Of a stretch of 54,108 nt of DNA, positions 26,401 through 34,425 are shown piece by piece. This DNA is from an uncultured Schlesneria sp. Lineage in GTDB: Bacteria > Planctomycetota > Planctomycetia > Planctomycetales > Planctomycetaceae. The first letter of the stretch is position 1. Every line of letters starts with the position of its first letter. Location of the stretch: assembly GCA_903834925.1 (NCBI GenBank), contig CAILLA010000092.1:1-54108 (forward strand). Direction: 5' to 3'. Under the pieces are notes generated by a model. It searched no databases and was not told where the DNA came from. It saw only the letters and a list, made by a program, of their open reading frames with translations. A program made the position numbers and the translations under genes.

Positions 26401-27386
26401 TGGAATTGTTTCGTCTTTGCGTCAAGATACAACGTATAGTTGTGTCCGAGCGCCAGAAAGCTTTCCAGATTGGCCGTGAGTGCATTCGCTGCCAGAAACT
26501 TGAGAAATTCATCCACATCAATAAACGAAGTGATTTCCTTTTCAAACTCGTCATCCGAAGCCTTGTTGACCAGTCTTGCAAACTCGATGACGCGTTTTTG
26601 TTCATCGGGAGTCGCATCGCGTTGAGGTCGATATTGACCCTTGTATGCTTCCCAATTCTCGCCCAGATCATCGATCCCCCGGACACGAAACGGCTTCATG
26701 GCAAGGCCATCATCGGAACCGAACTGTTCGCCGAAGAATCGTGCGTCGACATCTTCAACGACGGTGTAAAGACCGAGATATTCCTTGTCGTGCTTCCCCG
26801 GAACGGTCAGGGTCACTTCGGCAAAGGCGGTTCGCGGCGACGGAACGCCGCAGCCACGGAAGACCGAAAACGCCAGAGCTTCACGCGACTTGGAGGGATC
26901 AAGCGGCATTGCATGCAGGTTCACAGCAGACAAGCCGCCAAACTTCTGAGCTGCGAACTTATCAAAATCGATTTTCAACGGACGCTTTACGTTCGCCGCA
27001 GAAACAAGATAAGTCATGTCTCCGGCGTACCGGATGCCAACACCACGCAGCGTTTGATCTCCCGCAGTGAAGTCAGCCAGAGCCCAGCGAAACTCTGTAC
27101 CAAACAAACTGAATTCACTCGCTCGTTTTTCCTCCCCCGGCTTCTGCACCGGCGGTGGAGCACCGAAACCAGGGGGAGATCCACCAAACCCACCGGGCTG
27201 AGGAGGCTGCATCGCCTCAAACTCTTTCGCGGAGATTTCCAGGTGGATTGACCAAACCTTTGCTGGTCCGAACAAGTTCTTATCGTCGTCCGTCGACGGT
27301 TGCTTTGCTTGAGCCGAAGAGTTTGACGGGAATGAAAACGCCAGAGTTAGGATCACAGACAAGCGAAGCATGCATGTTCGAGACAT
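23424..27386 (-). CDS. CotH/PVC dehydrogenase-like/cytochrome c fusion protein
   Basis: 1320 residues, exported (signal peptide about 1-25). Domains in order: a CotH-like kinase-fold domain at about 45-430 (AFSVFRGCGVPSP, YLGLYTVVEDVD, FHFIPGDLEFSL); a PVC-type membrane-bound dehydrogenase domain, an NHL/beta-propeller-like region at about 485-830 (HVPPEFKATLFA, GGDHTTNCVRMG, GLRNPFDLAIDP); HEAT-like helices at about 845-1060; and a C-terminal cytochrome c domain with CVACH (Cys1199, Cys1202, His1203). Such cytochrome-propeller proteins are typical of planctomycetes and are thought to oxidise sugars or their derivatives at the membrane; the CotH fusion is less common. AGGAG lies upstream of the ATG at 27386. 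The CE15 gene follows after 8 bp. Confidence 0.85.
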   Translation of the reverse strand: MSRTCMLRLSVILTLAFSFPSNSSAQAKQPSTDDDKNLFGPAKVWSIHLEISAKEFEAMQPPQPGGFGGSPPGFGAPPPVQKPGEEKRASEFSLFGTEFRWALADFTAGDQTLRGVGIRYAGDMTYLVSAANVKRPLKIDFDKFAAQKFGGLSAVNLHAMPLDPSKSREALAFSVFRGCGVPSPRTAFAEVTLTVPGKHDKEYLGLYTVVEDVDARFFGEQFGSDDGLAMKPFRVRGIDDLGENWEAYKGQYRPQRDATPDEQKRVIEFARLVNKASDDEFEKEITSFIDVDEFLKFLAANALTANLESFLALGHNYTLYLDAKTKQFHFIPGDLEFSLANLMLFGSPDQLMDLSVTKPYPGENKLPDRLLSNKAIADRYRELLGVLTTTAFTKDKLVKSATIVESATKGIRDKEQQALAARPAPAGSLGPGPVGPQPPDIKTFAEKRFASIASQLNGKSKGYVPQPFNFGPPQRNNTATQPIDEAGFRENVHVPPEFKATLFAAPPQVSYPVAIACEPAGAVYVAVDEQGSLGRTPGGGRILRCVDRDDDGKVDDVTVFAKVEHPRGVTYRNGKVWVMHPPDLSVFEDTDGDGVSDSQDVLVTGLTTNQIADRGGDHTTNCVRMGIDGWLYIGVGDYGIKQAKGKDGRTLVLRGGGIVRVRPDGTELEIYCTGLRNPFDLAIDPFLNIFTRDNTNDGAGWDTRVSLLKQSSLYGYTQLFANFTDEIMPTLGTFGNSGGTGGLFIQDPRWPTAYRNTLLTGDWGRSEVYRHDLTANGPSFDLKQEVFVQIPRATGMDIDGRGRLYVASWRGGEAAVYVGPNIGFVARVTPKGLESPSFPDLKQASISDLIKHLSAPQSVTRHHAQGEILARRKNPETTKGLVALASDTAASLEGRVAAIFTLKQLDGRESHTALLRLVNDPPVREFVLRALTDRKTELDGLETKPFVEALSDPSPRVRAQSLISLSRLNNSAVAKEILPLTARESGSVMPTQRPLQNQPDPGRVVPHLAVRALVALKAIDPCLEALDGPYADGALWAMRYFHDRTTVDGLIKKLGTARTPELRRGILVTLIRLYNREADYEGSWWGIRPDNTGPYFDRVQWEMSPRIATVLTTAIKDSDPESIAYFKRELSRHGVSLSGIPNEADLASKEPDIKIVVPKADLANPNQIGNMNVDVASQRTLAATGDPSKGEAIFKAQSCVACHTTADGQTPKGPHLFEIGKRHKTGELVESVLKPSVKLAQGYETYQFVLVDGRVFNGFVVSERADATIIKESDGGRREIKKAEVEERLIKKVSAMPEGLVANLTAEQLADLVAYLQSLK

Positions 27387-27459
27387 CGAGAGCTCTCCTG
27401 ATATTGCCATCCGACGAATTCGATGAGTTGAATCGTGTTTGCAACGGGATGGAAGGTGT

Positions 27460-29628
27460 TTACGACTTGTCTGGTTTGACACCGGAAGGAATGCCAAACG
27501 GAAGCAACGTTCCCTTGATTGGTTTGCCAGTGATTTCCTGCCATTTCCGAATCTGTTCGTCCGTCAGGACTTCAAGGATTCGTTGATTTGGAGTGAGCGT
27601 TGGCGCATTTGATTCGGAAGTAAAGTCGCTTGAAAATGACGAACGATTTCTCCGCCGCATCCAACCGTACGCAGCATCATCTTCGATAACTCGAATCCGC
27701 TCTCGTTGTTGCGGTGAAAGTCCAATCGCCATCGCGACTTCCTGATCGCGGAACGCTGCGGCTCCTTCCGATTGACGACCGATTTGCCTGAGTCGCTGCT
27801 GCTGCTCAGGGGTTAAAAGTGTACCAAGTGCGACTTCATTGGCTCTCGCCTGTCCCAAAGTCCTGCGAGCCCGTTCCGCTGGCGAAGTGAGGCCGATATC
27901 TTTGAACGATTCGACCCATTCACGACCAACCTGAGTCGTCAATTCTTCAATTTGCGGACGTTGCTGCCCAGTGACGTTCAAATCTTCTAATACCGGTGGC
28001 TGGCACAAAAGGTAAAAGTGGGTTGCCGATCGTAGGATTTCGAGGTCAGCGAGAATCCTCTCCACCCGTGTCTTGGTTTCCATGATTTGAGCTTGTGCCT
28101 GGGAGTCATCGTGACGTTCGGCCAGGAATTCCTGGTAAAACGCCAGTGCCGATCGAAGGACTCGCTTGCGAAGAATTGCCGTTTCCGGACGGTCGGCCAG
28201 TTCCTCTTCACTAATGTGAAGCAGTTCGTCGACCGCTCGTCGGGCGAGCTTAAATCGCGATTCTGCTTCCTCTGCCCGCAGTCGTTCCTCACGGTAGGCG
28301 GCTTGTGTTCGACGCTGTTCTTCTCGTGTTCGCTCTTGTTCTGCGCCAACCAGCACCGCGATCAAGATTGAAGCAATCGTCGTCAGCACAAGTGTCATCG
28401 CACCGGCCGTGAGTGCCGTGGGATGCCGCCTTGCCCAGTTCCAGAACTGCTCGGACCTTCCAGGTGGCTTCGCGATGATGGGACGTCGATCAAGAAACCG
28501 TTGAAGGTCGTCGGCAAGTTCCTGGGCAGAACCATACCGGTCAGCCGGGTCTTTGCGTAACGTCTTGAGGACAATCGTTTCCAGACTCTCCGGGATTTCC
28601 GGGACGATCGAGCGTAATGTCGTTGGATCTGTTTCTGTGATTTGTCGAAGCAACTCGTGTCGATCGCTTCCGTCAAATGGAGGCCGTAACGTCAGCATTT
28701 CATAGAGTGTCGCCCCGAGCGAATAGATATCGCTACGATGGTCTACCATTCCGCGTCGACCAAGAGTTTGTTCGGGACTGGCGTATCGAAGCGTCCCCAG
28801 CATTTCTCCAGTCATTGTGAGGCCGCTATCGTTGGCGATTTGAGCCAATCCAAAATCGGTCACCCAAAGTTGTCGGCGTGCATCGATCAGCAGGTTGCCG
28901 GGCTTTATGTCGCGGTGGATCACACCTGTCTGGTGTGCATGTTCCAGTGCTAGAGCCGCTTGCTTGCCCAATCCGGCGATCCAATCGAAATGCAAGCCCT
29001 TATTGGATTCTCGCGCTGTCGCCTCTTTTGCCATTGGAACCGTCGACCCCGCAGGAACCGTTTCGGTTGGCCGACGGAGTTCTGCAATCAATGCGGCTAA
29101 GCTTTGTCCTTCGACAAACTGCATGGCATAGAAGTGGACACCACGTTCGCAGCCGACCGCGTGAACTGAAACGATATTTTCGTGTCTCAGGTGTGCTGCG
29201 GCTGAGGCTTCGTTTTTGAACCGCTGCAGTTGCCGAGGATCGAGCGCCGATGCGAACGGAAGAACTTTGATTGCCACGCGCCGATTGAGAGAAATTTGTT
29301 CTGCTTCGTAGACGATTCCCATGCCACCGCGGCCAACTTCTCGCAGGATGCGAAAATCGCCCAGCCTGCCATTTTCGGCGTCTGCTGGGCCAACTGAAAC
29401 CCTTCCACCAAATGGCATCTTGTCAAACCGGCCACGATTTCGGACGAGATCGCCGAGACGCTCAAGCCGGTCACGTTCGCAAAAAAACAAAATGAGGTCG
29501 TCACTCAAGTCGGGATGATTCGCCAGGATCTCATCACGGATTGGTTCTTCGCCCGCTTCACAGGCCTCAACATAGGCCAGCAAAACTTCATTCAGTCGGT
29601 CATCGCGTTCTGTCGATGGCGAATTCAT
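27460..29628 (-). CDS. Membrane Ser/Thr protein kinase
   Basis: 722 residues. A 90-residue N-terminal region precedes a complete Hanks-type kinase domain: GRGGMG glycine loop at 99-104, catalytic Lys121, HRDIKPGN with Asp240, and TDFG (Asp258). One membrane helix lies at about 406-429, followed by a charged coiled-coil and a helical C-terminal domain outside the cytoplasm or in the paryphoplasm; this domain contains two SPQQR/TPEQQ-type repeats often seen in planctomycete kinases. It phosphorylates proteins on Ser/Thr. Its start codon overlaps the stop of the ECF sigma gene (ATGA), so the kinase probably controls or reports to that sigma factor. The CotH gene follows after 73 bp. Confidence 0.93.
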   Translation of the reverse strand: MNSPSTERDDRLNEVLLAYVEACEAGEEPIRDEILANHPDLSDDLILFFCERDRLERLGDLVRNRGRFDKMPFGGRVSVGPADAENGRLGDFRILREVGRGGMGIVYEAEQISLNRRVAIKVLPFASALDPRQLQRFKNEASAAAHLRHENIVSVHAVGCERGVHFYAMQFVEGQSLAALIAELRRPTETVPAGSTVPMAKEATARESNKGLHFDWIAGLGKQAALALEHAHQTGVIHRDIKPGNLLIDARRQLWVTDFGLAQIANDSGLTMTGEMLGTLRYASPEQTLGRRGMVDHRSDIYSLGATLYEMLTLRPPFDGSDRHELLRQITETDPTTLRSIVPEIPESLETIVLKTLRKDPADRYGSAQELADDLQRFLDRRPIIAKPPGRSEQFWNWARRHPTALTAGAMTLVLTTIASILIAVLVGAEQERTREEQRRTQAAYREERLRAEEAESRFKLARRAVDELLHISEEELADRPETAILRKRVLRSALAFYQEFLAERHDDSQAQAQIMETKTRVERILADLEILRSATHFYLLCQPPVLEDLNVTGQQRPQIEELTTQVGREWVESFKDIGLTSPAERARRTLGQARANEVALGTLLTPEQQQRLRQIGRQSEGAAAFRDQEVAMAIGLSPQQRERIRVIEDDAAYGWMRRRNRSSFSSDFTSESNAPTLTPNQRILEVLTDEQIRKWQEITGKPIKGTLLPFGIPSGVKPDKS

Positions 29629-30203
29629 TTGCTGACCTCCTCGCCTTCGCGAAGCAATTCGCGTAACCGCTTCAAGGCGCGAAAAAGTAGGCCAACGACC
29701 GCCGGCCGGGTACGACCAAGTTGTTCAGCCACTTCCGCAACGGTCAATCCCTTCAAATGGTGCAATTCCACGGCGCTTCGCTGGTCATCCGGCAAACGGA
29801 CAAGTGCTTCAGCCAATCGTAAAAGTTCTTCCGTCCTCACGGCGACGGTGCTTGGTGAAGACTGTTCGATGGCGAGGATACTTTCCAGCCGAGCGGACGA
29901 ACGCTCCAGCTCCGTCTCCAGCGACACTTCACGACTCACTTTGCGTGCGGCGGTTTCAAACTCGCGGGCGACTCCACCAATCACATTCGCCAGGATGGCT
30001 CGCAACCAACCCAACCACTCTGCTTCTGTCCCCCCTCGAAACTGTTCTCGACGAGCGTGGGCCAACAGAATTGTCTGTTGAGCCACATCCGAGGCATCAA
30101 GCTTCCCTCGTAGCGGACCATTGATCTGAAGCCGCGCCAAAATGCGAAGGTAGTCACGGTAGGCACCCAATGGTCGCTCGTCGATGTTGGCCATACCGTT
30201 CAT
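29625..30203 (-). CDS. ECF RNA polymerase sigma factor
   Basis: 192 residues. Region 2 (DASDVAQQTILLAHARREQF with the EWLGWLRAI helix) and region 4 (LPDDQRSAVELHHLKGLTVAEVAEQLGRTRPAVVGLLFRA, split in two here only for description) are both clear; region 3 is absent, as in ECF factors. Such sigma factors redirect RNA polymerase to a small regulon. Planctomycete ECF groups are often encoded next to Ser/Thr kinases instead of classical anti-sigma factors; here the 4-bp overlap with the kinase gene supports that. AAGGAG lies upstream of the ATG at 30203; an ATG at 30194 is possible. Confidence 0.92.
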   Translation of the reverse strand: MNGMANIDERPLGAYRDYLRILARLQINGPLRGKLDASDVAQQTILLAHARREQFRGGTEAEWLGWLRAILANVIGGVAREFETAARKVSREVSLETELERSSARLESILAIEQSSPSTVAVRTEELLRLAEALVRLPDDQRSAVELHHLKGLTVAEVAEQLGRTRPAVVGLLFRALKRLRELLREGEEVSK

Positions 30204-30523
30204 TCCGAAAGAATCTCCTTCTCTATTGTTAGATGCGATCCGGCGAGGTGTGTAGCGCGGAAATCCTAACCGTTTTTTAAGTTCTTCACCTGATTCAAAT
30301 CTTCAATTTCTCCAACGCGTTTTTCGGTATTCGTTGATTCCGGAAAAATCTCGAAATCTGTGCGCGACATTGAACTGAATTTCGCATCTCTATGATCAGC
30401 GGACTGCATTTGCCAATAGCTTGGAACCGGTCTGGCATTCGTTTATGGTGATTTCGACTGCCGACGGCAATTCGGGTCTTTTCGTCGTCCGCATTCGTCG
30501 ATCGATCGTGAGAGGAGTCTGAA
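30204..30523. other. Intergenic region between divergent transcription units
   Basis: 320 bp that must hold the promoters of the sigma-kinase operon (leftward) and the DUF1549/1553 operon (rightward). I see no long repeat, hairpin or RNA gene, and could not place promoter boxes convincingly. The sigma factor may regulate itself from here. Confidence 0.5.
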
Positions 30524-32920
30524 ATGACAACACGCTCGACCCGTCCAATCCCGTTGATTCTGCTGCTACTGCTGTGGGCGGTTCCGGCCAGGGCTCAGAC
30601 ATTTCCCGCATTTGATCCAGAACGGATTTTTATGTTGGGCGACGCTGATCTCGACGGCCGGCTCTCGCTCGATGAATACAAAGATTTCCTGCGCAGTTCC
30701 ACACGAATGAGAAACTCGGCGGATGGAATCGAACCTCTATTCCGCAGACTCGATGCAAATCAAGATGGATTCCTCAGTTTGGGTGAATACCGAAGATCCT
30801 TTCCTGCACGACGAGGGGGGGATTCGGTAATCTCCGACCTTGAAGACTGGATCAAGGGTGGCGCTCCTGACCCGAGAACTGGTGGCATTTCAGTGGACAA
30901 TTTGACGACGTCCAAGACCAACCTCGCGAAAGTTCGAGATTTCTGGTCGTTTAGGCCCCCGGTAATAACCGATCCACCTCACGTCAACGCGACAAATTGG
31001 CCGCGCGGTGACATTGATCGGTTTCTGATCGCCGCACTTGAATCGCGTGGGATGTCACCGGTCGCCGACGCCAGTCGGCAACGACTACTTCGTCGAGTGA
31101 CTTTCGACTTGATCGGGCTGCCCCCGACTCCAGAGGAATTGGACGCCTTCCTTACCGATGAATCGCCGAACGCCTTTGCAACCGTGGTCGATCGACTGCT
31201 CGCGTCTCCCCGTTTTGGCGAGCGATGGGCTCGGCACTGGCTGGATGTGGCGCGTTATGCGGAATCGAGCGGCAAAACGAATTTTGCTTACCCTCAAGCC
31301 TGGCGTTATCGAGACTGGACAATCAATTCTTTCAATATCGATAAGCCCTATGACCAGTTTGTCCGTGAGCAAATTGCTGGCGATCTGCTGCCAGCTTCCG
31401 ATGACTGTCAGCGAGCTGACCAGATTATCGCGACCGGCTTTCTGGCGATTGGTAGTAAAGCTCACGACGCTGAAAATAGGGGCCAGTTTGTACTGGATGT
31501 CGTTGACGAGCAGATCGAAGCCACGACACGCGCCTTCCTTGGCCTGACAGTCGCCTGTGCCCGCTGTCACGACCACAAGATGGATCCCATCTCGCAACGC
31601 GACTATTACGCCTTGTCGGGAATATTCCGCAGTACTCAAACCTGTTCGGGAACGCTTGCCGGTGTCTTTCCAAACTTTAATGCCTCGCCGCTGGTAGAAC
31701 TACCAGCGGATGCGAAACTCCCTTCGGCCACCCCCGCACTGTCTACTGAACAGCGAGCGATGATGGAAGGTCGTCTTGCCGCTCTGATTAAGGATCGCGA
31801 TTCAATTCCGCCAGACGAAGGAAACAGGGATCGCGTACGCCGCGCCAATTCCATGATTTCGACGTTGCGCCTGCGGTTACTTATCGATAGGCCGGGCAAT
31901 TTGCCTCGCACTTTTGCGATGGGAGTTCAAGAACGTGACGAGGCCATCAATAGCCCGCTTTATGTTCGTGGGGAACTCGACCAACCAGGAGCGACTGTTC
32001 CACGTGGGCTCGGCCAATTGCTGGGTGAGCATCAACCGGAATCGATCATGAACGGAAGTGGCCGCCACGAACTGGCTGATTGGCTTGCTTCCCCGTCAAA
32101 CCCGTTGACCGCTCGCGTCATCGTGAACCGCGTCTGGCAACATCTGTTTGGCCGAGGGCTGGTATCGACCCCGGATAATTTTGGGGCGGCCGGCGCGACA
32201 CCAAGCCATCCCGCGTTACTTGATAGTCTAGCCGTGGATTTCATGAACAACGGCTGGTCAATCAAGCAACTGATTAGAAAGATTGTTCTCAGCCGAGCAT
32301 ATGGACTCGACTCGACCCACGACCCGCATAACTTCGAATCTGATCCCGATAATACATTGGTCTGGCGAATGTCCAAGCGTCGTCTTGACGCGGAAGTTCT
32401 GCGTGACACCTTATTGTCCGTTGGAGGTCAGTTGGAAACAACTCCGCCAGTGGGTTCCGCTGTCGCACGCGTTGGGGAAGGCCTGGCGTTTTTTGTTCGT
32501 GTCGAGGGTTTGGATACTTCAGACCATCACAGGTCGATTTACCTGCCAGTGATTCGCGACCAGGTCCTTGAAAGCCTCGCACTTTTCGATTTCGCTGATC
32601 CAAGCCTTGTTACGGGCGAGCGGAATTCGACAAGCGGACCAGCTCAGGCTTTGTATTTTATGAATGGACCTCTTGTCATCCGGCAATCGAATGCACTTGC
32701 AGAAAGGATCATTTCCGCATCCGGCGATAATACGCAGCGTGTGGATTTAGTTTATCAGCTGGCGCTGGCACGTGCCCCAACGATCGCTGAGAAAGATCGT
32801 GCAGCCACATTTCTTGCAGAATTTGGGTCACGCGTTAAGCATGCTGATCCGACTGGCGACGCCTGGTCGGCATTCTGTCAGGCCCTTCTAGCGAGTGCTG
32901 AATTTCGTTATCTGGATTGA
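30524..32920 (+). CDS. EF-hand DUF1549/DUF1553 protein
   Basis: 798 residues, exported (signal ending ARAQ). Two canonical EF-hand calcium loops lie near the N-terminus: D40-x-D42-x-D44-G...E51 and D77-x-N79-x-D81-G...E88. DUF1549 follows (RQRLLRRVTFDLIGLPPTP, RHWLDVARYAES) with a conserved CARCHDHK motif (Cys345, Cys348, His349) that has the spacing of a haem c site. DUF1553 fills the C-terminal third (LADWLASPSNPLTARV, VNRVWQHLFGRGLV). These proteins are a planctomycete hallmark, almost always next to a DUF1501 gene, as here 3 bp downstream. Their biochemical role is not established; links to polysaccharide degradation are by gene neighbourhood. GAGGAG precedes the ATG. Confidence 0.9.
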   Translation: MTTRSTRPIPLILLLLLWAVPARAQTFPAFDPERIFMLGDADLDGRLSLDEYKDFLRSSTRMRNSADGIEPLFRRLDANQDGFLSLGEYRRSFPARRGGDSVISDLEDWIKGGAPDPRTGGISVDNLTTSKTNLAKVRDFWSFRPPVITDPPHVNATNWPRGDIDRFLIAALESRGMSPVADASRQRLLRRVTFDLIGLPPTPEELDAFLTDESPNAFATVVDRLLASPRFGERWARHWLDVARYAESSGKTNFAYPQAWRYRDWTINSFNIDKPYDQFVREQIAGDLLPASDDCQRADQIIATGFLAIGSKAHDAENRGQFVLDVVDEQIEATTRAFLGLTVACARCHDHKMDPISQRDYYALSGIFRSTQTCSGTLAGVFPNFNASPLVELPADAKLPSATPALSTEQRAMMEGRLAALIKDRDSIPPDEGNRDRVRRANSMISTLRLRLLIDRPGNLPRTFAMGVQERDEAINSPLYVRGELDQPGATVPRGLGQLLGEHQPESIMNGSGRHELADWLASPSNPLTARVIVNRVWQHLFGRGLVSTPDNFGAAGATPSHPALLDSLAVDFMNNGWSIKQLIRKIVLSRAYGLDSTHDPHNFESDPDNTLVWRMSKRRLDAEVLRDTLLSVGGQLETTPPVGSAVARVGEGLAFFVRVEGLDTSDHHRSIYLPVIRDQVLESLALFDFADPSLVTGERNSTSGPAQALYFMNGPLVIRQSNALAERIISASGDNTQRVDLVYQLALARAPTIAEKDRAATFLAEFGSRVKHADPTGDAWSAFCQALLASAEFRYLD

Positions 32921-32923
32921 TCG

Positions 32924-34345
32924 ATGAATGACCGAACCGCCATTTGGAGTATCGACTCAATGCCGACGCAACTCCTCAATCGTCGTGACCTGCTGAAAAG
33001 AACTTCGACCGGATTCGGATATCTCGCGTTCGCGGGATTGTCGACCGTGGCGGCCGGGGCTTCGCGGAAGGACTCACCACTTTCGCCAAGGGCGCCCCAT
33101 TTTCAGGCTCGTGCCAAACGTGTGATCTTTCTCTGTATGGCAGGAGCTCCCTCTCATGTCGACACCTTCGACTACAAGCCCGAACTGTCATCGGCCAACG
33201 GTAAGACGTCGTCCCGGCCAGGTCGGATCCCCGGTGCAAAGCTGATGGGTTCGCCCTGGAAATTCCAACAGCATGGCGAAGGCGGATTATGGATCTCTGA
33301 ATTATTCCCTCAGATTGCTAAGCACGCAGATGAATTATGTGTCATTAACAGTATGCATACGGATCTACCGGCTCATCCTGAAGCCTGCCTGATGCTGCAC
33401 ACGGGAAGTTCACAATTCATCAGACCATCGCTTGGGGCATGGACGTTATATGGTCTGGGCTGTGAAACGGATAACCTTCCCGGCTTCATCGCGATCAAGC
33501 CGACAGGACGCAACGGCGGCACACAGAACTATGGCAGTGCGTTTCTGCCGTCTGCATGCCAGGCAACTCGGATCGGAAGTGAAGGGCAACCAATCGCGCA
33601 AGCCCGGATCGGCAATATTGTGAACCCCCGACTCGACAACCCAACTCAGCGAATGCAGCTTGATCTGGTTCAGGCGATGAATCGCGACATCATCGAACGT
33701 GAGCGCGTTCACCCCGGAGTCGAAGGTGTGATCGAATCGTATGAACTGGCGTTTCGGATGCAGGATAAACTCCCCGGCGTCATGTACATGAGTAGAGAAT
33801 CACCCGTATCGAAAGAACTCTATGGCCTGGATGACCCGACAACGGCGGACTTCGGTCGCCAATGCCTGCTTGCACGCCGAATGATTGAGTCAGGGGTTCG
33901 ATTTGTCGAAGTGTCACATGGAGACTGGGACCAGCACAGAGGGATGAAAGCAGGTCACGCTCGAAACGCCAAAGCCGTTGATCGTCCGATCGCCGGACTT
34001 CTGACCGACTTGCGTTCGCGAGGTTTGCTGGATGACACACTCGTAGTTTGGGGAGGCGAGTTCGGCCGCACTCCTCATGGACAGAATGACGACGGCCGAG
34101 ACCACAACAACAAAGGGTTTACCTTCTGGCTGGCTGGTGGCGGAGTTCTCCCCGGGTTTGTCTATGGCCAGACGGACGAATTGGGCTATGAAGCGGTCGA
34201 CAACCCGATGCACATCCACGACCTGCACGCAACGATTCTGCATATTCTTGGGCTTGATCATCAGCGACTGACGTACCGTTACGCAGGACGCGACATGCGA
34301 CTGACCGACATCAGCGGCACTGTCCACAACTCAATCTTGATGTAA
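32924..34345 (+). CDS. DUF1501 protein with Tat signal
   Basis: 473 residues. The N-terminus contains NRRDLLKRTSTGFG and a hydrophobic stretch, a twin-arginine signal, so it is exported folded. The body is the DUF1501 family, related to alkaline-phosphatase-fold sulfatases: FLCMAGAPSHVDTFDYKP, VEVSHGDWDQH, VVWGGEFGRTP, GRDHNNKGFT and HIHDLHATILHILG, which hold Asp/His residues probably binding metal. It is encoded 3 bp after the DUF1549/1553 gene and both products probably form one functional unit. Start ATG at 32924 or 32960 (closer to the signal); no strong ribosome site favours either. A strong terminator follows at 34377-34412. Confidence 0.9.
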   Translation: MNDRTAIWSIDSMPTQLLNRRDLLKRTSTGFGYLAFAGLSTVAAGASRKDSPLSPRAPHFQARAKRVIFLCMAGAPSHVDTFDYKPELSSANGKTSSRPGRIPGAKLMGSPWKFQQHGEGGLWISELFPQIAKHADELCVINSMHTDLPAHPEACLMLHTGSSQFIRPSLGAWTLYGLGCETDNLPGFIAIKPTGRNGGTQNYGSAFLPSACQATRIGSEGQPIAQARIGNIVNPRLDNPTQRMQLDLVQAMNRDIIERERVHPGVEGVIESYELAFRMQDKLPGVMYMSRESPVSKELYGLDDPTTADFGRQCLLARRMIESGVRFVEVSHGDWDQHRGMKAGHARNAKAVDRPIAGLLTDLRSRGLLDDTLVVWGGEFGRTPHGQNDDGRDHNNKGFTFWLAGGGVLPGFVYGQTDELGYEAVDNPMHIHDLHATILHILGLDHQRLTYRYAGRDMRLTDISGTVHNSILM

Positions 34346-34376
34346 CGAGGATTGGCACAAATCCCGTTCAAAGAAA

Positions 34377-34412
34377 TAAAAAACGTCTGCCGCTGCCGGC
34401 AGACGTTTTCCG
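34377..34412. terminator. Bidirectional Rho-independent terminator
   Basis: A perfect 12-bp stem, AAAACGTCTGCC (34380-34391) and GGCAGACGTTTT (34398-34409), with a 6-nt loop. T-runs lie at the base on both strands, between the convergent DUF1501 and aldehyde dehydrogenase genes. Confidence 0.92.
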
Positions 34413-34425
34413 TTCAATCACGAAA

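Noticed and set aside
26337-27251. 304-codon frame opposite the CotH gene
   Set aside because: It lies wholly antisense to a strongly supported gene and has no motif or ribosome site.
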